Positions 42,499-54,425 of a DNA stretch of 64,000 nucleotides are shown here, piece by piece. A program made the position numbers and the translations under genes. Source of the DNA: Globodera rostochiensis (taxonomy: Eukaryota > Nematoda > Chromadorea > Rhabditida > Heteroderidae); the NCBI GenBank assembly GCA_018350325.1, contig JAEVLN010000012.1, positions 744,001 to 808,000 on the forward strand, in the 5' to 3' direction. Within the stretch, counting starts at the first letter, position 1. The number at the start of each line of letters is the position of its first letter. The notes beneath the pieces were generated by a model. It was given only the letters and a program-made list of their open reading frames with translations. It had not been told where the DNA came from and did no database searches.

Positions 42499-45166
42499 TC
42501 AACTCGATTCCCTCCGGCAATGTCTCTTCTCCTCAATGACCACCACCGATGAGTTAGACGAAGAACTCCGCCGTCTTAACCGTCTCAACTGCTGTTTGTT
42601 GGGTTGTTCCTCCTCCTCTCCTCCATCCCCGTACTGCTCCAATTTGTGGATTCGACCCAATAGAGCGTCCACCGTTTCGTGCACAGAGAGGGACACGTCA
42701 ATGCATTGCTCAATTTTCTGGTCATCGTCGTCCCGGAGAAGTGCGTCAACATCTGCGAAAGCCTCGTCGATCAGCTAAATGAGAGAATGACGTTCAAATT
42801 TAAGTAAATTAAAATGAATTTCTTCATCCTCAACGGGAGAAATAAACCGAAAAGTGTTCAAATCAAAAAAATCCCACCTCAAGTCCGGTCGGCTCCTCCT
42901 CATTTTGTTCCGTCCAAATGATCGTTTCCGTGGCGTCAATTTGTGCATTCAAATCGTTGAAATCTTTGCGCATTTCCAACAGAAACCCGCCGATTTGCTG
43001 CACAAACTCCGCAAAAATCTGTGTCGGCAACGAAATGCCATCCCCTCCACTGCCATTGGCACTTTGCGCAGCGACAAGTGCCGCTTTGCCAACGCTCCGC
43101 TCAATTTGCTGCAGGCGATTCTGCAACTCTTCGAAAGGAACCTGAAGCATGGAAAAATGAGGAAAGCCCCGGAAAATCAAAGTCCACCTGCCGGTTGTTG
43201 TCCATGTACGTCTTGGTCCCATCTTCAAATTCTTCTTCATTTTCCCACCTCTCCCCTCCGTCGGCAGTCGTTCTCCTCCCTTCCTCCCCTCCATCATCGT
43301 CAACCAGTTCGGCATTCTTCGCCTCCCGTACCATTTCTTCCGCTTTTTCCACCGAAATTTGCTCAGCATTCTCCGGCAACGGATACGCGACAAGTTCAGC
43401 GCCGGGCCCTTGCGGGTACAAATTGCACACGCGGCAACTTTTGTTGTGCGGCAAACCGCCAATTTTGGAGGTGCCAACGCCGAACGTATGGATGTGGTGG
43501 AGATGGCCCCTATAAACAAAATGGTTTTTTTCACAAATAATGACACTAATTACCACGACAGCGGCACATTGTCCGTGTAATAAATCTCCACCCACACATT
43601 CCGATTGGCCGAATAAGTCACTGGCGTTGTGGGCGAAGTCGAGTGTTGGAAGAGCAAAAAAGGGTTGTCAAAAGGCGCCAATGGGAGAAGTGTCCGCCTG
43701 CACAAACGGTCGGCGTCGCTGTGCTCGCGACAGACGACCACCTGTTGATGCAATCAATCCATCAATTAATCAAATTAATTGGTTGTTGAGTGATCAAAAC
43801 AATCAATTAATCGGTTTGAATGATCAAACAATTAATCAATCAAATTAATCGGTTATGAGTGATCAGACAATCAATTAATCAAATTAATCGTTTGTGAGTG
43901 ATCATCAATTAATCAAATTAATCGGTTGTGAGTGATCAACAATCAATCGGTTGTCGAGTGATCAAACAATTAATCAATCAAATTAATTGGTTGGTGGGTG
44001 GTCTCCCCTAGAATCTAACAATAAATGGCACCGTGACGTAATGAGGCTTGGAGTTGCAGTAAAAATCGGCAAAGTACAGATTCAGATGAGGCTGTAGAAG
44101 CATATAAGCGGGTAACATCTGCAACAACAACAAAAAATGGTGAATTTCTGCAAACCGGGCGGGAAACATTGTCAAAACGTACAAAGCGAACTTCGCCAAA
44201 CGGCGACTGTGTCGGCACGTGTCCCTTCGGGTCCAATCGAGCCGAAAAAAACAGTCCCAAAACAAAAAAATAATTTAAAAAAAACCAAACAAAATGAATT
44301 TCTACCCGAAATTGCCGTGTTGATAGGGGAGGCTGCCTGTCCATTGCTGTCTTTGCCGTACACATTCATTTCCGCCCTCGTCTCGTTGACAACGTAATCC
44401 CAATAAATTTTGGGTTTGCATCGGTACAAAAACTGAATGAATAAGCATTTACAAATTAGATAAATTGTCCAATAAATTCCTCCCCCCATCGGCACAAAAA
44501 CTGAATGAATAAGCATTTACAAATTAGATAAATTGTCCAATAAATTCCTCCCCCCATCGGCACAAAAACTGAATGAATAAGCATTTACAAATTAGATAAA
44601 TTGTCCAATAAATTCCTCCCCCCATCGGCACAAAAACTGAATGAATAAGCATTTACAAATTAGATAAATTGTCCATTAAATCCTCCCCCCCCCTTTATGC
44701 TGCCGCCCACCGTGAACGGTTGCATTTCGGTGCCGGTGTGGTTGATGGCCTTCTGCATCAGAACTTTCATCTCGTCCAGCGAAAATACTGTTAAAATATA
44801 TGTGAAAGTTGTTAACATTTTTATCCAATCAAAATTCACTTGCGCGTTCATAAACTGTCCCAGAGGCCAATTGATTGTTCTTCGAGTCGATGAGCCTCAG
44901 ATCAATGCGATACCCAAAAAAAGAATTATTGTCATTAATGAATATGATTTTAAAAAAGCTCTGGCTAATTACCCCCCGGCCCTCCCAAAAAGAAAATTTG
45001 TCTCACAATGAGCCGGGCAACGCATTGAACTCGGAGTGCATGATGTGAACGGGCAGCGTTTTTTCCAGGATCAGCCCCAATTCGTTCGCCCGTGCACCTC
45101 TCGCCAAGCCACCCTCGAGCTTTTCAAGATGTACAGCCAAGTGAAGTTTCAGCTTGTCATTGGTGT
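42499..45166 (-). CDS. Phytanoyl-CoA hydroxylase-interacting protein (PHYHIP) family, 5' end incomplete
   Basis: PHYHIP proteins are of unclear function; the mammalian ones bind phytanoyl-CoA hydroxylase and DYRK1A. Minus-strand exons: 45166-45007, about 44898-44840, 44787-44711, 44432-44306, 44257-44168, 44118-44020, 43741-43554, 43509-43198, 43141-42878, 42774-42499. The PHYHIP core is clear: FLYRCKPKIYWDYV, YGKDSNGQAASPI, PTQSPFGEVRFVRFD, LNLYFADFYCNSKPHYVTVP, VEIYYTDNVPLSWG and NKSCRVCNLY. Vertebrate PHYHIP ends just after that last motif. This protein goes on for about 240 residues with an acidic stretch, predicted helices (VPFEELQNRLQQIERSVGKA) and a basic Ser-rich end. The N-terminal FN3 domain of vertebrate PHYHIP was not found; upstream exons may exist beyond 45166. 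The acceptor of the GLFFSARL exon (44257) lacks an AG, which may be a sequence error or non-canonical splicing. Confidence 0.82.
43745..43990. repeat. AT-rich degenerate tandem repeat in a PHYHIP-family intron
   Basis: Five to six degenerate copies of a unit of about 40-50 bases built from ATCAATTAATCAAATTAATC and GGTTGTGAGTGATCA. The array fills almost the whole intron between the exons at 44020 and 43741. Confidence 0.75.
44436..44690. repeat. 68-bp tandem repeat that copies a splice acceptor
   Basis: Almost four copies of a 68-bp unit (plus strand CACAAAAACTGAATGAATAA ... CCAATAAATTCCTCCCCCCA). On the coding minus strand each unit carries the acceptor tattcattcag followed by TTTTTGTGCCGATG, nearly the same as the start of the real exon at 44432 (TTTTTGTACCGATG). 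So the intron end and exon beginning were amplified together. Confidence 0.9.
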
Positions 45167-45650
45167 CTGAAAAAAATCAAAAATTTGTGGGTCTGTCAAT
45201 CAAAAGGCAAGACAAAAATTCTAAGAAATCAAACAATAAAAGTTTATTTTCTGAGTTTAATAAAAGAGAGATTATGTACATAGGTATATCAATTGCCACA
45301 TCCCCGACAATTGTTTATCGTTTCACTTTTTCGCAGAAATCTCCCGTCCGCCTCACCACCTTCAAGCAGCACACAGTCCATTATTTTTGTTCACTCAACC
45401 TTATCTCAACAGCTTCCTCTCACCAAAATCAATAGGGGTGGAGGAGTAAATATAAAAACTATATCATCAACTGCTGGCAGCACATTGCCCTACTTCAGTT
45501 GGTTGGCGCTGTCCCCAAGTCACATTCTTTCATGAATCAATCAATATTATTATTTGTTTATTCACTCGACTAACAAAACAAAAAAAACTACAATAAAATG
45601 GGTAATTATTTACTCAAAATAAATTAAGAATTCGCCAAAATCCAAAATTA
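45167..45650. other. Spacer between divergent PHYHIP-family and DUF273 genes
   Basis: Short divergent intergenic region. It may hold unrecognised 5' exons of the PHYHIP-family gene and the promoters of both genes. No open frame with a known motif was found. Confidence 0.35.
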
Positions 45651-47413
45651 ATGGTTTTACGTCGGCACAACAAAAGTGCACTTTTTCTGTTGTCGACAAT
45701 TTGCTTCTTCGCCATTTTTCTCTTTCTTCACACATTCCATTCCTCGTCCAACAAAATGGCAAAAATTGAGTTGTTTTTCAACGAGAAATTACACTTTGTT
45801 CAGCAAGGGCAGAGGACAGGTGAAAAGAGCCAATTCTAATTAATGAAAAGCAATTAACGAGATTTAAAGAACAATTAATGCCCCCCCCCTCTCCTTAGTC
45901 CCTAACAATAACAGCAACAATAAAGTCGCATTGTTTTTGGTTGTTATGAAAGCGGAAGATTTGCGCACAGAATACCAATTGGCCCATCGAACGCTTCAAT
46001 GTTATTGCGCAATGAAACATTATCCGCTGATTGTGGTCGATTTATCGCGCAATGCGACGATGCAGGAACTTTGCCCGCAAAAAGATGTGAATTTTTGTCT
46101 TAAATAGCACAAAAGTATTGTGCGTCATCAAATTGGGGACGTTCACTGAGTTCTCATTAATCAAGGACACATTATGGAAATGAAGGTACTTTCCTGTTAT
46201 GTGACCACAAGCCAAAATTTTAAAAAATCAACAAAAGGCGCGCAAATCAACAAAGGGCGCGCAAATTCCACTACTTTGGAGGCATAAATGCAACAATTGC
46301 TGAAAAAATCTCATCAAATGGATCAACTCTTCGATGTTTGTATGCGGTGGGAATGTGAATTTTGCGCGCCCCTTTGTTGATTTTTTAAAATTTTGGCTTG
46401 TGGTCACATAACAGGAAAGTACCGAAATGAATTACCACCAACACCTTTTGTGTCACAGTTCATGTTCCGAAGGCATTGCGCCTTGTCCCATTGGCTGGCT
46501 GACCACCCGAGCGTGGAATGGACACTTTTTCTGGACGCTGACATGGCTATAATCAACCACAACCATTTGGTGGAGGATTACATCCCCTCCGGCGACATCG
46601 ACTTGGTGTTCTATGAGCGAATTTTTAACGGAGAAATTGCTGCCGGCAGTTACTTGGCCAGGAACACAGAGTTCACGCGCAAATTTCTCCAATATTGGGC
46701 CAATTATTATTACGAATTGCCATGGAGTTGGCATGGGACAGACAATGGGGCAATCCATGTACTAATTTTTTTAATGATTTTAATTGTTTGTTTAAACAAT
46801 TACAACAAACTTTTCTAATTTCTAAGGCGGTCTTCATGGATTATTTTTGTGGCAAAAAAGATGAAATTCATTGCTCTAAACGAAGGGCCATCTGCTGGGA
46901 ACTTTGGCGTGCTTCAACTAATGACGACGGCCTGCGCATGTTCACGGACTGTGTCCGGTCAGTGCTCGGAAAACGCAACAAATTGCACGACGAAAATGGA
47001 AATGTCAAATTTTTGACAAATTTTCGGACGCATTGGTCGCGCGACGCATGGCTCAGCGGTGGAAAATGGTGCGCTCGCGACTTTTTCATCCACGGATGGA
47101 AGAAAAAGTAATTTTTATTTTAAATTCCATCACATTAAGCCTTTCTTTTTTGTCCAAAAGATGGCAAAACTCGTCAAATTGGGGCGGTTGGAAGTCGCCG
47201 TTACGCCTCGCAAATGGCCAATTGGATGAAGCGTTGGATTTGGCAAAATGTTCGTCCGAATCGCAACCAAAATGGCCATATGACGCGTCGTACATTGCGA
47301 GCACAAGTGAAATTGACACACTTTTGGAGGGGCATTTGCACGAAATGAGAATGACCCAATTGGACTATTGGCGACGCATTGAAGAAGTACAGCAACAGCA
47401 GGATCAATTGTGA
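45651..47413 (+). CDS. DUF273 family glycosyltransferase-like type II membrane protein
   Basis: DUF273 is a large nematode family thought to be Golgi glycosyltransferases; the exact reaction is unknown. Five exons (45651-45819, 45899-46086, 46459-46758, 46827-47107, 47161-47413) join in frame to 396 residues. Residues about 9-29 ([21 protein letters not shown]) after a basic MVLRRHNK form a signal anchor. The domain shows [12 protein letters not shown], containing a DxD metal-binding motif, then [34 protein letters not shown] and [11 protein letters not shown], the typical DUF273 blocks. [18 protein letters not shown] closes the domain. The C-terminus ends in a Gln-rich [10 protein letters not shown]. 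Intron 2 (46087-46458) is mostly a 239-bp MITE. The ATG start is the first in frame and gives the anchor at the right place. Confidence 0.9.
46185..46423. mobile_element. 239-bp hAT-like MITE in DUF273 intron 2
   Basis: Long terminal inverted repeats: GGTACTTTCCTGTTATGTGA at the left and TCACATAACAGGAAAGTACC at the right, continuing inwards through CCACAAGCCAAAATTTT and GGCGCGC for at least 50 bases. It is flanked by a perfect 8-bp direct repeat GAAATGAA (46177-46184 and 46424-46431). The size, lack of a gene and 8-bp target duplication fit a hAT-type MITE. Its ends contain GT and AG, but the flanking exons match the DUF273 domain only if splicing uses sites outside the element. Confidence 0.9.
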
Positions 47414-47850
47414 GGCAGCGCGGGTGATCAACCAGCTGCTGCTGACCGGACTGGTCGAGTACATCGATTTTGATCAGAATCATTTCAAAATTCGATAATG
47501 TTTAAAAGCGATCTCTTTCAAAATGAGTCTACCGTATGTATATATCCATTACTCACATTCTTCAATTACACGGGATTTTTTGTATTGTTCATTTTGAATT
47601 ATTTATCTCTTAAAAAGTTTCCGCAATTACATACCGAAATAAATTTTGGATGGTTTTTCTTGATTGAATATTTCGAGAATGGCAAAAGCATCCGAAAGGA
47701 ATTAAAGTTAAATTTTATAGGGAAGGTGTCCGAGCTGTGCGGGTAGGGAAAAGCTCTAAATAAATTGCATTTGCAAGGTAGCAAACACAACTCCGCTCTC
47801 AAACAATCCCTTCACACGGGGAAAACGTAATAAATTCACTTTTTTGGAAA
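47414..47850. other. Spacer between convergent genes
   Basis: AT-rich 3' flank of both the DUF273 gene and the minus-strand proline-rich gene. No repeat or gene was seen. Confidence 0.4.
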
Positions 47851-49477
47851 TTAAATGGCAAATAAAAAAGAAAGTCGTGCCCGCCCACCTGGCATTCGGA
47901 AGGTCCATCGGATGCGAATACGTCTCGCACTTGGCTGTGTCAACAGTTCGACGCCGCCTTCGCCTACCGCTTTCACAGCGTTTTCGCTACCGCCGTTGGC
48001 TGCACTCGAAAAGTCGCAAAAGTTTGAAGCGACGGCACTGGCACTGTTCATCTTTCGCGTTTCCTCACAATGCTCGCGCAGCCGACGTTCGTAGTCCGCG
48101 CGGGCTGCCGCATATTCGGGCGGCACCGCCACGTGGCCGCCGGACGGACTTTCGAAGGAGTGCATCGGCATGAGCTCGCCCGCAAAATGCAAGTTGGGGG
48201 TCGGGGTGGCGAAGCTGTTCGGAGGGTTGAGATGCTGCAGCGGAGGAGGGTGAAAGTTGGCATGGGGACGGGACAGCGGAAGTTGGGTGTATTGCTGCCG
48301 GTAGAACTCGTGATCTGGACGATGAAAACGAATTTATACACATTTTTAATAAAAAAATTGTCTCATAAAATCAAACAGATGGACGTCGACTCTTCTTTTC
48401 TAGTACATAAATCGTGAAAAGAAGAATAAACAAACAATCTTAGATTTTTCAATTTCCCCTCCCCCGTTTCATCGTTTTCAAAATTTAAAAAATTAACCGA
48501 TTTTGTCAAAATGGCTCTCAAAAGTATCCCGGGTTAGGCTACCCACCAAGACCCCGCTCGGTTAACTTTGGCTAATCCCGGTCACTGACCTTCACTCATT
48601 TACGGGATTTATTTCGGATCTTTAATTTAGAATTTGGGAAACAATTGCCAAATTTATTCTTTAAACGCCATTAAAAGTTCACTAATATTTTCCGGCGGCC
48701 TCTAGGCACCGCCGAATTTTTAAAAAAATAGTTTTAAATGTGCGCTACGGTTAAAAATTGCAAATTTTTCAGTTTTCCCGCTCACTTTATTGGGAAAATC
48801 ATTAAAAATGCATTGGTATCGGCTAGCGAAAAAACAACAAAATTTTTCAAAAAAAATGCAGCAATTTTGCCCTTTTTAAAAAAATTGCCAACCCTTCGAA
48901 AGGCTGAAAACTGTTCAAAATTCTAAAAAAAAAATCAAAAAGCTTTAATTATTGTAATTTTAGTCCGACCTATCTTCTCTCGACTCCAACAAAATTTGTT
49001 TTATGGGTTTTTATGCAATTTAATTTTTTTTTAAACCCTGACCCCCGGTGTGTTTTGTCCGGCTTATGGATTTTTACCGAGGTCCAGGTCCAGAATTCCG
49101 GGGTTTTCATTTTTTCCGGTCACTAACTGATTAAATTGCGCGTAATAACCTGCACTTGTCTCGTTCAAAAACGCTTCGCTCACTTGAATAGGGTCCGAAT
49201 TGCCGTGGCTGTTGCCGCCACGACGAATCGGCCGTTTTCCAACTGTCGTTCAGCAATTGGTCTCCGCCCATTCGTCGATGCCATGGCGGCATCGACCGCT
49301 CGTCGGCACCGAACGGATTGGCGGCGGCGGCCAGGCCCATCGGTGGGGGCGGAAGAAGTGGAAGCGCCGAAGGCCCCGGCGGATAATCCATCGGAAGAAG
49401 CTCACGCGATGGGTACGCCGGAGGGGGACGGCCTCCGCCCATGTACTGGGACGGATGGCGCATTGGAGGAGGCCACA
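47851..49477 (-). CDS. Unrecognised proline-rich protein
   Basis: Two minus-strand exons show protein-like composition. The first runs from an ATG at 49477 to a donor at 49150 and encodes Pro/Gly/Met-rich sequence (MWPPPMRHPSQYMGGG, PSALPLLPPPPMGLAAA). It may extend upstream, since the frame stays open to 49517. The second lies at about 48318-47851 and encodes NFHPPPLQHLNPPNSF and then a charged helix AAARADYERRLREHCEETRK. The direct junction is out of phase, so a middle exon or another border exists in the 830-bp gap (48319-49149). That gap holds repeat-like DNA, including a CCGGCGGCC..GGCACCGCCG hairpin resembling the inside of the hAT-like element at 13209. A strong donor (ccaggtgggc) at about 47894 may remove the last residues. 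No family recognised. Confidence 0.4.
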
Positions 49478-52400
49478 TTTTTGTTAGATAAAGCGAATCG
49501 GCACTTTTTGACCCCAATAATGACGAAGCAAAAACAGAAAAATAATATTAATCTCTGTAAAGTAAAACGAATAATTAAAGCATATTAATGTCTCGACATT
49601 GGCATTATTCGATCGAATAATCCTAGATCTAGCTTAGCTTTTACGTTTGAAGTTTTGAGTCCTTTATTTGAGGTTGGAATTTTTTTTTTAAAGAATTTTC
49701 GTTTAGACAGATGGCCAAACTAAAAAGCTTCAAAAAAATCCAAACATTTTTTAACTTTTTATCAAATCTCTTAACAAAATTGAGCTAATAATTCAATTCA
49801 AAAAGTGAAATGTTTGAAGCCTTGTCGAGCTCAATTAGAGAAAATTAACACTTCAAAGTATTCGTGCCTTTTACATTAGAGAGAACAAAGAGTGGTCATT
49901 TTCCCACAACTTTGCTTTGGTTTGCCCCGGGGGGAAAGAAAGTGAAAAGGGACGTTGAGAGAGTGCCTTTAATACTTTGTGGCCAGAGAAACAGAGTGTT
50001 AATGGAGGGGAAAATGCAAATATTTCTGTCCTTTCCATGCGGCGCGGTACTCCTCCAACAGAGAGGCCGGCGAAAGTGGCAAATACAGAGAATGCCAATG
50101 GCATGGCATAAACAATGGACAGACGAATGAATGCTTAGCCGAGAATTGAAGGGGGGGCCGAGAATTGAAGGGGGGGGGGAGGGGTTGGAAATGCCCACAT
50201 TTATATAGTGAGAGAATGGGGGGGGGGTAAGCGGGCATGACACAAGTTCAGCAGCAATTCTCTCCTCTTTTACCCTCACTTTTCAATATCGAAGTCCACT
50301 CACTCACTCCCGCCGAAGACGAACACGCCCCCCCCCCCCCTCTCCCTCCGTCACTTGCGCGCCCTCCCCCCGTCTTGTCGTCGTCGTCGAGAGTGGTGGG
50401 AGACAATTTGCGCACGGATGAATGGTCAACCGGTGAGGGCAGAAGAATGGAAGAGGATGAAGAAGAGAAGGAAGGGATGAACGGATGGAAACGGACGGCA
50501 CAACGCGAAAGTCCCCTCCCCCCCCCCCCAATTCTCATCCGCGCACACATTCTTCTGCCTTTTCTTCATCCCTCCGCCAATTTGTCCCCCCCCCCCCTCC
50601 CGACGAAAACCGAAGTCGCATTCCTCCGATTATGGACGAAGATATGCATTTTGGTATGTGCGTATTTAATTTGGAGGAGCATATGTTCATCACGGAACTC
50701 ATTTCACTCCGTTGGGTCCCTCTCCCTTAAAATAATTCTTCAATTTCGCAATTTTCACGAGAAATTTTTTGAATTGTTCATTCTCAAGTTCTTTCTCAGT
50801 CCATTAAAAGCCTTTCTTCCCCCCCCCCCCGGGGGGGTTGATGAGAAATGAAAATTGAGAACACATGGACAAACGGACGGACGGAGGGACATCCCAACGA
50901 ACCGCCGGCCAAATGCCTTTCGGCGGACAGAGTAAATCCCCGCCGCCAAATGGTCGGCGATAGGCGCCTTTCCCCGCCGGAGGGGGCGATTTTGTTGGGG
51001 GTGCCATTGCCATTCATTCAGCGGAAGAATTTTGGCGATTTATCGCATTTTATTTGGCGCTGTTTCGTCAAATTATATTTAAATGCATTTTATTTATTTA
51101 TTTATTTCCATAAAATCCGGCGGGTCTTTAATATTTGGGGAGTTTAAACAAAAATAAATGCCTTTCCATTGCCAAATCTCTCCGCCCATTTCATCCAATT
51201 TTGTCGGCTATTTTTGCCTATCGATGCCCTCCTCACCCCGCCATAAAATTGTTTTTGCCTCATTCATCATTTTGGCACATCGACACGCACTCATCTCCGT
51301 CCGTCCGTCCGTCCTTCCCGTCCAGTCTCCTCCGATTTCCGGGGATGGCATTGGCACTGGCACTGGCATTGTCTCCCCCGGCGTGGGGTCCATGTGCCAT
51401 TTTTCATGCCAAACCCATTAATGAATGCCCCCATTCTTCCGCGGATTATGCAATGTTGTGAGTGAGTGGGTGGGGGGGAGGGGTGGACATAACACAGCCA
51501 ATGGACGTATCGATCCCCCCGGGGGCTTTCCTAAACGAAACCTCAATTTTTAAAAATGCGAAGCCAAATGCTTACAATTCGGACATTGATTGGGCCAGAT
51601 TTTAACTTATTTTGTTTCGGCCACAAAAAATAATATGTTATTTTTTTTAATAAATTTATTATTTGCCTAAGCTAAAAACTTGAAATTCTGTTAATGCTAT
51701 TCTCAAATTTTCATAAATTTTTCGTGGATCGGTCGGCCATTTAAATTTGCACTTTCCCAATTCTTTCGTTTCTATTTTCATATTCCATTTGATCTATTCA
51801 AATTTCATTTTCGATGATTTTTATTTTTGTTTTTTTTAAATTTTCTTTGGGGCATAAATTTTCAGTGCCCGTAAAGCACAGCAAAAAACATCATTTCCGG
51901 TCAACTTTTGTATATTTATGCCCATGGGACAGTGCCGTGCCGATGAATGAGCCGGCATTGTTTTTTTGACAGCCAAAAATGCCAAATTTAATCAAAATGC
52001 TCGCGACAAAATGGCAAAGTGTTTTTGTTTGTTAGTAAAAATGGAATTTTTATAATCTTTTATATTTAAATAATTGAATTATTTTCTTTTATATTCGAAA
52101 TTTGTTTAAAGTCCAATTCAATGCAACGGCGGCATTTGTTTGATGCGTCGTTTAATGGCTTTATAAATTTGAATATTTTATTGGTATTTTAATGATTCCT
52201 TTATTTATTTGGCAGCAATTTCCCATTAATCATTTATTTACACTTAGTCTGTCTTTTTTTTATTTGATTTTAATGAATTTATCGTTTTATGATTATTATT
52301 TGAAGTAAACCTTTTAAATTTATCCAACAATTCTTCTCCATATTTCAAATATCCCCCCCCCCCCCCAATATTTTGCTGCCCTTTGACCATCGGCTGCCAT

Positions 52401-53639
52401 TTACCCCCCGGCGTCCCCCGGCCCCTCCGGCGTCCCCCCCCCGGCGCCTCTCCGCCAGCCGCCGTCCATTGGCCACCCCAAAGGCCGTGGACCAAATTAG
52501 CGACAGCCGGCGGTCGTCTCACAATCCTTTTGCTGCCAGTCGGTGGAAGAAACTCTTTTTCTTTCTACGCCAATTCTTTGACTCGCAAAATTCCCGCCAA
52601 ATTTTCAAAAATTGCCTTGGAGCGACGCATTTTACGCCCAATTAGGCGCCCCACAATTTCTTGGGGCTATTTTCAGTGGGGGGGGGGCACATTTTATGGA
52701 AATGCCAATAATTATTTGTTTTATTCTATTTGAATTTACCCGAAAGTTCCGATTTCTTTCAATTTTTGTGCCCTCAACTTGAATTTATTGTTAGGTAAAT
52801 GTTTTTAAAACTTTTCTCTTAACCTCTGCCAAATTTCGAATTTTGCACAAATTTACTTTTGCGTTGCTTTTCATCTCCGGCAATGATTGGCTTAGACTTT
52901 TTGCTCTCCGTCCGTCCGTTCTCCCACAATATAAACATTTTATGCTAACGCTACCCCCCCCCCCCCCCCCCCCTCCCCTCCGGCGCCCCAATCACCGACA
53001 TTTTTTTTACACAATTAAATCGTTGGAATAATAAACATTGGACGGACAGAAACAAAATCAATGGGATTAGAAAGTATCTGAAAGTTGGGTAGTACGGGCC
53101 GGGACTTTTCGAATAATAGACAAATAAAAGATTGGTAAATAAAGCCACCCCCCCCCCTGGCGGCTTAATTGATCATCAGAAAAATATTTTAATTTAAAAA
53201 AATGATTATTTGCAATTTTGCAATTTTTGAGAGCACAAAAAACGAAATAAATTTGGTCAATTCAGCACATTTTATTTCACGAATTGCCTGCCACAAAAAG
53301 TGCGAATAAAAATAATAAAGAATGATATTTAAATTAATTGTTCATTTGCCTCCCCCCCCCCCCTCACAAGCGGAAACAATTGGAAGACGCCTTTTGACAG
53401 CCTCTGATCAGTCGGAGAACACTTTCCGTCCGTCTCATCAAAAATAATTTTGTTTTTTTCTGTTGTCCCCCCCCCCCCGGCTAGCCGGAACTTCCGGCCC
53501 GTAACTCGCGGCCCTAAACTTGCGGCCCTAATTAAAGCAACAAAAAAAATCAATGACAAAATCAACTTTAACATTTTCATTATAAATCCTAACGCATGCT
53601 TTTCTAAGAAAAAGATGCGTTTGTAACCTAAGCCTAATT

Positions 53640-53775
53640 CACCCCCCCCCCCCCCCAAAAAATTCATTGTCCCCCCCCCCTCTCCCCGCCTCCCCCCCCC
53701 CCTCTCCCCGCCTCCCCCCCCCCCTCTCCCCGCCTCCCCCCCCCCTCTCCCCGCCTCCCCCCCCCTCTCCCCGCC
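53640..53775. repeat. C-rich tandem repeat
   Basis: Five copies of a 20-26-bp unit made of a C run (6-10) followed by TCTCCCCGCCT, ending at CCACCCGACAC. Only the C-run length varies between units. Confidence 0.85.
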
Positions 53776-54102
53776 ACCCGACACAATCCCCGACGGGGAT
53801 TCCCCGCCGGCCGATCGGATCGATTCCTTCAGAAAGTCGGCCGGCGATGAAAGACGTCCGCCGCCCGCCCCCGCCCCCGCTGTTGGGATGCAAATAAAAT
53901 AAACTCGATTAGGAAGAGAATAATGTTTTTGGTTGGGTTGGCGATTTGTTTTTTATTTTTCAAAAAATTTTCATTTTGCGAGGAATAAAAGAAAATTGAA
54001 AAGGGACTCATTTCGTAATTGCTAAGGTTTTGATTTTGAATATAATTTACTTAATTTGTTCACTATTTTTCAGTATTATATTTCAATTTTTGTCATTATA
54101 CA

Positions 54103-54425
54103 AATTTCAATGTTTTTTCGTCCGATCACTTCCCTCCTCCCCTCCAAATTTCAATGTTTTTTCGTCCGATCACCCCCCCCCCCCTCAAATTTCAATGTTT
54201 TTTCGTCCGATCACTTTCCTCCTCCCCTCCAAATTTCAATGTTTTTTTCGTCCGATCACCCCCCCCCCCCTCAAATTTCAATGTTTTTTCGTCCGATCAC
54301 CCCCCCCCCCTCAAATTTCAATGTTTTTTCGTCCGATCACCCCCCCCCTCAAATTTCAATGTTTTTTCGTCCGATCACTCTGATCACTTCCCCCCCCAAG
54401 TTTCAATGTTTTTTTCGTCCGATCA
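54103..54425. repeat. ~38-46-bp minisatellite, eight copies
   Basis: Eight copies of a unit with a conserved core ATGTTTTTTCGTCCGATCA after AAATTTCA and a variable C/T-rich spacer. Two spacer types alternate, CTTCCCTCCTCCCCTC and plain C runs, so the array was partly amplified as a dimer. Confidence 0.9.

Noticed and set aside
43550..43760. HORMA-domain protein, suggested by VEIYYTDNVPLSW
   Set aside because: Neighbouring exons (LNLYFADFYC, SPFGEVRF, SCRVCNLY) match the PHYHIP family block by block, which explains this motif better.
46185..46423. The MITE itself as the exact intron of the DUF273 gene
   Set aside because: Using its GT and AG would leave a non-conserved stretch (46087-46184) with stop codons in the coding frame. 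The family match continues only from 46459.
50237..50851. Long open frame rich in Pro, Ser and Glu
   Set aside because: It crosses several C runs whose lengths decide the frame. No domain or splice site gives support.
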